Shown here one piece after another: positions 58,045 through 64,000 of a stretch of DNA of 64,000 nt. The notes under the pieces are model-generated. The model ran no database searches, was not told where the DNA came from, and saw only the letters and a list, made by a program, of their open reading frames with translations. The position numbers were made by a program, and so were the translations under genes. Source of the stretch: an uncultured Prevotellaceae bacterium (lineage in GTDB: Bacteria > Bacteroidota > Bacteroidia > Bacteroidales > Bacteroidaceae); NCBI GenBank assembly GCA_902776935.1, contig CACYRS010000005.1, forward strand, positions 1-64,000, given 5' to 3'. Position 1 is the first letter of the stretch; each line of letters begins with the position of its first letter.

Positions 58045-58073
58045 AGGGGATCCTTTCGGACCCCCTTTTTTTG
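58045..58073 (+). terminator. Terminator after HU gene
   Basis: AGGGGATCC and GGACCCCCT form a stem with one bulge and a TTTC loop, followed by seven T. Confidence 0.88.
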
Positions 58074-58097
58074 TTTGTCTCTTATAGAGAATGTGCT

Positions 58098-58898
58098 TTA
58101 GGGCTGCTTGCCGATGTATGCGAGGATACCTCCGTCGACATAGAGCACATGTCCATTAACTGCGTCAGAAGCATGTGAAGCGAGGAACACAGCAGGACCA
58201 CCGAGCTCAGAAGGATCGAGCCAACGTCCGGCAGGTGTCTTAGCACAGATAAAGCTGTCGAATGGATGACGGCTGCCGTCTGGCTGACGCTCACGAAGAG
58301 GTGCTGTCTGTGGAGTAGCGATATAGCCCGGGCCGATACCGTTACACTGGATGTTGTACCCACCATACTCAGAGCAGATGTTACGTGTAAGCATCTTCAG
58401 ACCGCCCTTAGCTGCTGCATAGGCAGAAACAGTCTCACGACCCAGCTCAGACATCATAGAACAGATGTTGATAATCTTACCCTCACGACGCTCCATCATC
58501 TCAGGCACTACGGCTGCTGAACAGATGTAAGGAGCTACGAGGTCTACATCGATCACCTGCTGGAACTCAGCACGCTTCATCTCATGCATAGGGATACGCT
58601 TGATGATACCTGCGTTGTTTACCAGAATGTCAATCTGACCAACCTCAGCGTGGATCTTCTCTACGAGGGCCTTAACGGCATTCTCGTCTGTCACGTCACA
58701 AACATAGCCCTTCACATTCTCGATGCCTGCCTCCTTGTAGTTGGCAAGACCACGCTCGAGAGCTGGCTCGTTGATGTCGTTGAAAATAATGGTTTTGATA
58801 CCAGCGGCTACAAATGCCTTTGCAATGTTGAAACCGATTCCGTAAGATGCTCCTGTAATCCAGGCGTTCTTACCTTCCAATGAAAAAAGATTTGCCAT
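58098..58898 (-). CDS. SDR dehydrogenase, gluconate 5-dehydrogenase type
   Basis: A 266-residue short-chain dehydrogenase. The NAD(P)-binding motif GASYGIGFNIA is at residues 15-25, IDILVNNAGII near residue 90, the catalytic Ser in NICSMMSELG near 147, and the Tyr/Lys pair in SAYAAAKGG (YxxxK) near 160. PGYIATPQTAPLRE is near 192. The C-terminus ends in VNGHVLYVDGGILAYIGKQP. The closest named families are gluconate 5-dehydrogenase/2-deoxygluconate 3-dehydrogenase (KduD-like). Asp in FNDINE near residue 42, after the second strand, suits NAD rather than NADP. It could link to KDG metabolism with kdgK, but the gene stands alone between HU and tRNA-Gln. Confidence 0.82.
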   Translation of the reverse strand: MANLFSLEGKNAWITGASYGIGFNIAKAFVAAGIKTIIFNDINEPALERGLANYKEAGIENVKGYVCDVTDENAVKALVEKIHAEVGQIDILVNNAGIIKRIPMHEMKRAEFQQVIDVDLVAPYICSAAVVPEMMERREGKIINICSMMSELGRETVSAYAAAKGGLKMLTRNICSEYGGYNIQCNGIGPGYIATPQTAPLRERQPDGSRHPFDSFICAKTPAGRWLDPSELGGPAVFLASHASDAVNGHVLYVDGGILAYIGKQP

Positions 58899-58930
58899 AA
58901 TTCGTTTGTTTTTAGAAGTTGTTTTAGAAG

Positions 58931-59001
58931 TTGGACGACTCGGATTCGAACCGGGAATGACAGAACCAAAACCTGTAGTGTTACCATTACACCATCGTCC
59001 A
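58931..59001 (-). tRNA. tRNA-Gln (anticodon TTG)
   Basis: Minus-strand cloverleaf: acceptor stem TGGACGA/TCGTCCA, anticodon stem ACAGG/TCTGT with one G-T pair and loop TTTTGGT, giving TTG at positions 34-36, and a T loop TTCGAAT. It reads CAA and, by wobble, CAG. The discriminator is A and no CCA is encoded. Length is 71 nt. Confidence 0.95.
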
Positions 59002-59010
59002 ATGCGGGTG

Positions 59011-59018
59011 CAAAGTTA
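59011..59018 (-). promoter_or_regulatory. tRNA-Gln -7 box
   Basis: The minus strand reads TAACTTTG, a -7 consensus match, only 9 nt before the mature 5' end of tRNA-Gln. Confidence 0.7.
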
Positions 59019-59058
59019 GTAAAAATCCGGCAAACAGCCAAATTTTTACCAACTTATC

Positions 59059-60360
59059 TTATTTTACTATCAGAAGATAGTAGTTCTTCTTGCCTTTCTG
59101 AGCCAACAGATACTTGCCGTCGATGAGATCATCAGCAGTAATCTCACGATTCTGGTCGGTGAGCTTTTCCTTGTTCAGGCTGACACCGCCGCCCTGTACC
59201 ATCTTACGCATCTCACCCTTTGAAGGGAAGACGGGAGCTGCTGTGGTAAGCAGCTCGATGGCAGGCTGACCTAACTGGTCGCGACTGATCTCGTGCTTCT
59301 CCACACCGTCGAAGACATCGAGGAATGTCTGTTCGTCGAGTTTCTCAAGTGCCTCCTTGGTAGACTTTCCGAAGAGTATGTTGCTGGCCTCGATAGCCAT
59401 GTCGAGATCTTCCTTGGAGTGAACCATCACAGTAACCTCTTCTGCAAGACGCTTCTGGAGAATACGACGGCCCGGATCCTGCTTGTGCTCCTCTACGAGG
59501 GCATCGATAGTCTCCTTGTCGAGTGATGTGAAGATCTTGATATATCTCTCTGCATCATCGTCGGAGACATTCAGCCAGAACTGATAGAAACGATATGGAG
59601 TAGTGCGGTTGCGATCGAGCCAGATGTTACCGCTCTCGGTCTTGCCGAACTTCTTGCCGTCGCTCTTGGTGATAAGAGGACATGTCAGTGCGAATGTCTC
59701 TACCTCATTGCCGAGCGTACGGCGGATAAGTTCTGTACCAGTAGTCATGTTACCCCATTGGTCATTACCGCCCAGCTGCAGCTTAACACCATAGTGCTGG
59801 TAGAGATAGAGGAAGTCGTAGCCCTGAAGGAGCTGGTATGTGAACTCTGTGAATGACAGACCGTCGCGGGCAGTACCGTTCAGGCGCTGCTGAACCGACT
59901 CCTTAGCCATCATGTAGTTCACCGTGATGTGCTTACCTACCTCGCGTGCAAAATCGAGGAAGGTGAAGTCCTTCATCCAGTCGTAGTTGTTAACCATCAG
60001 TGCTGCATTGGCCTCCTTCGACTCGAAGTCGAGGAACTTTGCCACTTGTTTCTTGATACACTCCTGGTTGTGGTAGAGTGTCTCATTGTTGAGAAGGTTG
60101 CGCTCCTGGCTCTTGCCTGAGGGGTCACCGATCATACCTGTGGCACCACCAACGAGGATGACAGGTCTGTGTCCGCAACGCTGCAGGTGACGAAGCATCA
60201 TGATACCGCAGAGGTGACCGATGTGCAGAGAGTCTGCTGTAGGATCGGTTCCAAGATATGCTGTTACCATTTCTTTCTGGAGCAGCTCTTCTGTGCCAGG
60301 CATCATCTGTGCCAGCATGCCGCGCCATTTCAGTTCTTCAACAAAATTCTTCATGCCCAA
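59059..60360 (-). CDS. tyrS: Tyrosine--tRNA ligase
   Basis: TyrRS charges tRNA-Tyr. The 433-residue class I synthetase has the HIGH motif as HIGH in [14 protein letters not shown] near residue 46, [18 protein letters not shown] near residue 76, [30 protein letters not shown] near residue 190, and the KMSKS equivalent KFGKTESG near residue 242 (the bacterial TyrRS form KFGKT). The C-terminal tail, from about residue 360, holds the S4 RNA-binding domain. Its start lies 36 nt from the yidD stop, in an A/T-rich spacer, and it is the last gene of the DUF4271-hemD-rnpA-yidD-tyrS run. Confidence 0.98.
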   Translation of the reverse strand: MGMKNFVEELKWRGMLAQMMPGTEELLQKEMVTAYLGTDPTADSLHIGHLCGIMMLRHLQRCGHRPVILVGGATGMIGDPSGKSQERNLLNNETLYHNQECIKKQVAKFLDFESKEANAALMVNNYDWMKDFTFLDFAREVGKHITVNYMMAKESVQQRLNGTARDGLSFTEFTYQLLQGYDFLYLYQHYGVKLQLGGNDQWGNMTTGTELIRRTLGNEVETFALTCPLITKSDGKKFGKTESGNIWLDRNRTTPYRFYQFWLNVSDDDAERYIKIFTSLDKETIDALVEEHKQDPGRRILQKRLAEEVTVMVHSKEDLDMAIEASNILFGKSTKEALEKLDEQTFLDVFDGVEKHEISRDQLGQPAIELLTTAAPVFPSKGEMRKMVQGGGVSLNKEKLTDQNREITADDLIDGKYLLAQKGKKNYYLLIVK

Positions 60361-60396
60361 TATTTTTAATTTTTTATTTTCTTATTTTTTATTTCC

Positions 60397-60648
60397 TCAC
60401 GGCACCGGGTCATAGCCCGAACCACCCCAGGGGTTACATCTTAATATCCGCCATATTGCGAGGTAGAGTCCTTTTATCGGACCGTGTTTCCTTATGGCCT
60501 GCTTCGCATACTCGCTGCACGTGGGAGTGAATCTACATGATGGCGGGGTGAAACGTGATATGCAGGTCTGGTAGAAAACGATCGGGATGCAGAGCAGAAA
60601 CGATATCGCTTTCGAGATGCTACTGATTATGAGTCTTACGATATTCAT
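60397..60648 (-). CDS. yidD: Membrane protein insertion efficiency factor YidD
   Basis: YidD helps YidC insert membrane proteins at the cytoplasmic membrane. The 83-residue protein has the family signature [37 protein letters not shown] and the Cys-rich [12 protein letters not shown], then [16 protein letters not shown] at the C-terminus. The first 20 residues are amphipathic and hydrophobic. Its ATG overlaps the rnpA stop by 4 nt, the classical rnpA-yidD linkage, although rpmH lies elsewhere here (17 kb). Confidence 0.96.
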   Translation of the reverse strand: MNIVRLIISSISKAISFLLCIPIVFYQTCISRFTPPSCRFTPTCSEYAKQAIRKHGPIKGLYLAIWRILRCNPWGGSGYDPVP

Positions 60649-61040
60649 ACTCTCTCTGCCACTTTTTCCAGAAGATGCTTTACGCTCCTTTCTACCTGAG
60701 CACTCTCATAGAGTTCGTCGGCGAGCCAGATGAATACCACTGCCAACAGCTTCCCTTCAGCGACTTTCTCTGTAAGGATGGCTTTGTGGTGGCGGTATGC
60801 TTCACGTATCTGACGCTTCACTCTGTTGCGCTTCACGGCTCTCTTGAAGTGCCGCTTCGACACACTTACCAGTACCAGCACGGGTTCTTCGCCTTCTTCA
60901 CGCTCTTTCTCCATATACACAATCCGCAGCGGAAAGGCAGAGGTGGAGTGACTGTTGCCTTTGCTGAAGAGCTGTTCTATCAGTTTCTGACTGACGATGC
61001 GCTCTTTCTTGCTGAAAGTGGCAGACGCGAGACCCGTCAT
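60645..61040 (-). CDS. rnpA: Ribonuclease P protein component
   Basis: RnpA is the protein subunit of RNase P, which trims the 5' ends of tRNA precursors. The 131-residue protein shows [21 protein letters not shown] at the N-terminus, and the family core [31 protein letters not shown] near residue 60, with its basic RNA-binding RNRVKR. Some 20 residues of Glu-rich insert ([17 protein letters not shown]) precede the core. It overlaps yidD. The RNA subunit is not in this window. Confidence 0.96.
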   Translation of the reverse strand: MTGLASATFSKKERIVSQKLIEQLFSKGNSHSTSAFPLRIVYMEKEREEGEEPVLVLVSVSKRHFKRAVKRNRVKRQIREAYRHHKAILTEKVAEGKLLAVVFIWLADELYESAQVERSVKHLLEKVAERV

Positions 61041-61059
61041 TATATATAATAAGGTGTAA

Positions 61060-61809
61060 TTAACCTTGCTTCTCTATCAAATAGTGCTGCAGGGCACCAG
61101 TCATCGAGGGATACTTCTCTGATGGGGCTTCGATGTCAAGGCGCAGCCCGGCCTCCTTGGCAGCCTTGGCTGTGGTAGGACCGAAGGTGGCGATGGCTAT
61201 CTTGCCCTGTTTGAAGTCGGGGAAGTTCTTGGTGAGCGACTCGATACCAGAGGGACTGAAGAAGATCAGCATGTCATAGTCGAAGTTCTTCACCTCTTCC
61301 TCAGTAAAATCGTTGCTGACAGTCTTGTACATCACACACTCTGTATAGCTGAGCTTCTTGGAGTCGAGGAGCTGTGACAGACTGTTGTTGTGTACATCGC
61401 TCGTTGGGATGAGATACTTCTCTGTCTTGTGTTTCACCATCGACGGGATGAGATCCTCGATCTTACCTGTCTCTCCGAAGAAAATCTTGCGCTTGCGGTA
61501 CTGCACATATTTCTGGATGTACAGGGCGATAGTCTCTGTAACGCAGAAGTACTTCATGTCCTCAGGGATGTTTACACGCAGTTCCTTGGCCATTGTGAAG
61601 AAATGGTCGATAGCATGACGTGAGGTGAAAACGACTGCTGTGTGGTCGAGAATACTAACCTTCTGTGCACGGAACTCCTTGGAAGTGATACCTTCAACCT
61701 TGATGAACGGGCGGAATACCAGTTCAACATCAAATCTGCTGGCAATGTCGAAGTACGGTGACTTCTCACTGGTTGGCTTTGGTTGCGAAACCAAGATCTT
61801 CTTAATCAT
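61060..61809 (-). CDS. hemD: Uroporphyrinogen-III synthase
   Basis: HemD cyclises hydroxymethylbilane to uroporphyrinogen III in haem and B12 synthesis. The 249-residue protein has the two-domain layout, with weak sequence conservation as is normal for the family: KILVSQPKPTSEKSPYFD at the N-terminus, VVFTSRHAIDHFF near residue 56 and the C-terminal IFFSPSGIESLTKNFP near residue 180, then KIAIATFGPTTAKAAKEAG near residue 205 with the conserved Thr and Gly. Annotation rests on these motifs and the gene order DUF4271-hemD-rnpA. It is not next to other hem genes. Confidence 0.88.
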   Translation of the reverse strand: MIKKILVSQPKPTSEKSPYFDIASRFDVELVFRPFIKVEGITSKEFRAQKVSILDHTAVVFTSRHAIDHFFTMAKELRVNIPEDMKYFCVTETIALYIQKYVQYRKRKIFFGETGKIEDLIPSMVKHKTEKYLIPTSDVHNNSLSQLLDSKKLSYTECVMYKTVSNDFTEEEVKNFDYDMLIFFSPSGIESLTKNFPDFKQGKIAIATFGPTTAKAAKEAGLRLDIEAPSEKYPSMTGALQHYLIEKQG

Positions 61810-61818
61810 TACAGTGTC

Positions 61819-62841
61819 TTAAAAATTTATTTTCAATGCGTTCACGATCACCGCTAGTCCGCCCCAAAGAGCTATCAACGGTACGATTTCGAGGGTGCAA
61901 AAGTACAAAATAATCTGCAAATAAAGCGCTTTTTGTCGGAAAAATATGATTAAAGTCCTATAAAAAGTAAGGATTTTCACCAAAACAAGCACTGAAACGG
62001 TATAATATACCACACTTATGGCACTTATTTCGAAGAAAGTCAATAGTGCCACTATAGGGAATAAAAGCAGGCCTTCACATGAGTCTATGAACAAGTGTGT
62101 ATGCAGAAAACGTCTGTTTCTTTTACCATCGAAGAATACTGCATTGACCAGTGAGTACACAATATACCTGGCAACAAAGAATCCGGCAAAGACCCCGAAG
62201 AATATAGCCACCAACAGGTATTCGTCGGGAATATTAAACGAAGTAGCCACGTACTCTTTGGTATAGAAGAAATACAGCAGAGCCCATAGCAGACATGTCT
62301 GTACCACTAAGAACAGCTGCGACCTTATCTCTAACGATGTCTCGCTGAGGTCCTTGTTCGCGCTCGCCAGATGGAAGAAGTTCTTGGCCTGGCTGACAAG
62401 CACATTCCTGGTGAGGGAGAAGGCTATCATCGTAATGACGAAACATAGCAGCATCAGCGCTGTGATGACATTGTCGTTTCGTGTGGAGTAGGGGATCGGT
62501 TCTCCAGCCATGCCGAAGTGTTTACTGTCGAGCTCGGGATGGTACATGTCGCTCTTTGAGAAGAAGTTCTCTCTGTAGTACTTCGGCAGGTTGACGTCTT
62601 TCAGGCTACGCCCGATGCCGTGACCTGGCAGATGGAGTGTGTCGGGCTGGCTGCTGTAGTGTATCTCTCCCGGCTGAAACCATGCCTGGATGGCAGAGTC
62701 CTGCTGTGCAGGGGTGGCATCCTTAGGCAACAACCGCAGCACCTGATATGGTGTCTGCGGTTTTGTAGGGGTATGCTCCATCAAGTCTGGAAGCTCCGGA
62801 GCTACGATGGCTTCAGTATGGATACTGTCTTGTAAGAGCAT
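61819..62841 (-). CDS. DUF4271 membrane protein
   Basis: A 340-residue protein with an N-terminal soluble part rich in Pro and Gln (LPDLMEHTPTKPQTPYQVLR), then about eight hydrophobic segments from residue 128 to the end (for example NVITALMLLCFVITMIAFSL, LLVAIFFGVFAGFFVARYIV and IILYFCTLEIVPLIALWGGLAVI). This is the DUF4271 family, restricted to Bacteroidetes. Function is unknown. Its neighbours hemD, rnpA, yidD and tyrS recur with it, so a housekeeping role is likely. The ATG lies 6 nt after the metK stop. Confidence 0.88.
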   Translation of the reverse strand: MLLQDSIHTEAIVAPELPDLMEHTPTKPQTPYQVLRLLPKDATPAQQDSAIQAWFQPGEIHYSSQPDTLHLPGHGIGRSLKDVNLPKYYRENFFSKSDMYHPELDSKHFGMAGEPIPYSTRNDNVITALMLLCFVITMIAFSLTRNVLVSQAKNFFHLASANKDLSETSLEIRSQLFLVVQTCLLWALLYFFYTKEYVATSFNIPDEYLLVAIFFGVFAGFFVARYIVYSLVNAVFFDGKRNRRFLHTHLFIDSCEGLLLFPIVALLTFFEISAISVVYYTVSVLVLVKILTFYRTLIIFFRQKALYLQIILYFCTLEIVPLIALWGGLAVIVNALKINF

Positions 62842-62847
62842 ATAAGC

Positions 62848-64000
62848 TTAAAGTCCGAACTCCTTGCGGATATCGTCCACACGGTCGAGCTTCTCCCATG
62901 TGAAAAGCTCCACGTCGATGGTCTTTGTCTCGTGGTAATGACTTGTAAACGTCTTCTTCTTTATCTCGGGATTGCGGCCCATGTGTCCGTAGGCTGCCGT
63001 CTCGCTGTACATCGGCTGACGGAGCTTCAGGGTGCGCTCGATGGCCTTCGGACGCAGGTCGAAGAGCTTCTCTATCTTCTTGGCAATCTCACCGTCGCTC
63101 ATCTTTACATTGCTGCGGCCGTAGGTGTTGACGTAGATATTCATCGGCTTGGCAACACCGATGGCATAGCTTACCTGTACGAGCATCTCGTCGGCTACTC
63201 CTGCTGCTACCATGTTCTTAGCGATATGACGTGCAGCATAGGCCGCACTGCGGTCCACCTTCGAAGAGTCCTTGCCGGAGAAGGCACCTCCGCCATGGGC
63301 TCCCTTGCCGCCATAGGTGTCAACGATAATCTTACGGCCGGTAAGACCGGTGTCACCATGAGGACCTCCGATGACGAACTTACCTGTCGGGTTGACATAG
63401 TACTTGATGTCCTGGCCGAAGAGTGCGAGCACCTTCTCTGAGTGAATCTGCTCCTTCACCCTTGGGATAAGGATATTGATGACATCGTCCTTGATCTTTG
63501 CCAGCATCTTCCCGTCCTCGTCAAACTCGTCGTGCTGGGTAGATACCACGATAGTGTCGATACGCTCGGGGATACCCTCGTCGCTGTACTGTACCGTCAC
63601 CTGACTCTTTGCATCAGGACGCAGATAGGTCATCACCTTGCCCTCCTTGCGGATGTCGGCAAGTGTACGCATGATGAGGTGTGCCAGGTCGAGGCTTACG
63701 GGCATATAGCTCTCCGTCTCGATGGTGGCATAGCCGAACATCATTCCCTGGTCACCGGCTCCCTGCTCCTCCTCGTCCTCACGGTCCACACCCTGGTTGA
63801 TGTCACCGCTCTGCTCATGGATAGCTGTGAGAATACCACAGGAGTTGCCGTCAAACTGGTATTCTGCCTTGGTGTATCCGATACGTTTGATAGTGTTGCG
63901 GGCGATGGTCTGCAGGTCGATATATACCTCGCTGTGCACCTCGCCCATGATAACCACCTGTCCTGTGGTGACAAACGACTCTATGGCACAGCGTGCCTTG
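62848..64000 (-). CDS. metK: S-adenosylmethionine synthetase (5' end beyond window)
   Basis: MetK makes S-adenosylmethionine from methionine and ATP. The gene runs off the right edge: codons continue in frame upstream of 63957 (KARCAIESFVTTGQVVIMGE), so the N-terminal 45 or so residues, with the first ATP/Mg motif, are missing. What is visible includes GDQGMMFGYATIETESYMPV, IDTIVVSTQHDE, FVIGGPHGDTGLTGRKIIVDTYGG near the centre, GKDSSKVDRSAAYAARHIAKNMV and VSYAIGVAKPMNIYVNTYG. All are family signatures. The internal GTG-type start at 63957 is not real. It is the most upstream gene seen of the run leading to tyrS, 6 nt before DUF4271. Confidence 0.96.
   Translation of the reverse strand, partial: KARCAIESFVTTGQVVIMGEVHSEVYIDLQTIARNTIKRIGYTKAEYQFDGNSCGILTAIHEQSGDINQGVDREDEEEQGAGDQGMMFGYATIETESYMPVSLDLAHLIMRTLADIRKEGKVMTYLRPDAKSQVTVQYSDEGIPERIDTIVVSTQHDEFDEDGKMLAKIKDDVINILIPRVKEQIHSEKVLALFGQDIKYYVNPTGKFVIGGPHGDTGLTGRKIIVDTYGGKGAHGGGAFSGKDSSKVDRSAAYAARHIAKNMVAAGVADEMLVQVSYAIGVAKPMNIYVNTYGRSNVKMSDGEIAKKIEKLFDLRPKAIERTLKLRQPMYSETAAYGHMGRNPEIKKKTFTSHYHETKTIDVELFTWEKLDRVDDIRKEFGL

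Noticed and set aside
58098-58898. Joint operon of the SDR gene with kdgK.
   Set aside because: They lie 45 kb apart with no shared unit. Any link is by metabolism only.
63957-63957. Internal GTG as the start of metK.
   Set aside because: The reading frame continues upstream to the window edge with conserved MetK residues, so the true start lies outside the window.
1-64000. CRISPR array, rRNA, insertion sequence or transposase.
   Set aside because: No regularly spaced repeats, no rRNA-like stretches and no transposase motif were seen on either strand.

Overview
The window looks like chromosomal DNA of a member of the Bacteroidales, most likely Prevotella or a close relative. Signs of this are SusC/SusD-type polysaccharide utilisation loci (PULs), a fused SecDF, the gene order DUF4271-hemD-rnpA-yidD-tyrS, a NigD-like lipoprotein, a DUF4248 gene, and many -7 promoter boxes of the Bacteroidetes form TAnnTTTG close to start codons. 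No ribosomal RNA or CRISPR array is present. Genus and species are inferences.

Layout. 1-8.6 kb: tRNA-Pro, two unknown lipoproteins coupled to murF, then folP, cdaA (c-di-AMP synthesis), pta and ackA. 8.7-11.3 kb: a lipoprotein that fuses a clostripain-type cysteine peptidase to an M15 metallopeptidase, followed by two truncated gene ends facing each other (a rearrangement scar). 11.4-16.8 kb: kdgK, lpxH, a DUF59 protein, radC, a family 2 glycosyltransferase and efp. 17-21.9 kb: rpmH, then a PASTA protein, rluD, ddl, an acyltransferase and a NigD-like lipoprotein in one run.

22-52.3 kb is the accessory heart. A leftward PUL (susC, susD, two surface lipoproteins, a BACON-GH5 glycanase) and a rightward PUL (susC, susD, two IPT-type surface proteins, two GH26 and two GH5 enzymes) lie back to back. 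The two GH26 enzymes point to beta-mannan (glucomannan or galactomannan) as the substrate of the rightward PUL. The GH5 enzymes would cut beta-1,4-glucan or mannan backbones. Between the PULs sits a 3.8-kb module unlike its surroundings: an M15 murein peptidase and a DUF4248 protein on the minus strand, then a short unknown protein, a RecA-like ATPase, a DUF6371/TOPRIM primase-like protein and two unknown small proteins on the plus strand. The divergent promoters of this module flank a set of overlapping inverted repeats. I regard it as the best candidate for an undescribed system: a replication-like core joined to a wall-cleaving enzyme, with no integrase or mobilisation gene visible.

52.3-64 kb is housekeeping again: secDF, an EEP-family phosphatase, a rhomboid protease, HU, an SDR dehydrogenase, tRNA-Gln, tyrS, yidD, rnpA, hemD, a DUF4271 membrane protein, and metK cut by the right edge.

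Several themes run through the housekeeping part. murF and ddl serve peptidoglycan precursor synthesis, pta and ackA form the acetate/ATP branch, and kdgK and the gluconate-type SDR could serve uronate or gluconate catabolism. Coordinates of genes whose longest reading frame starts too early were moved to the start supported by promoter position, signal peptide or family length, and this is said in each entry.
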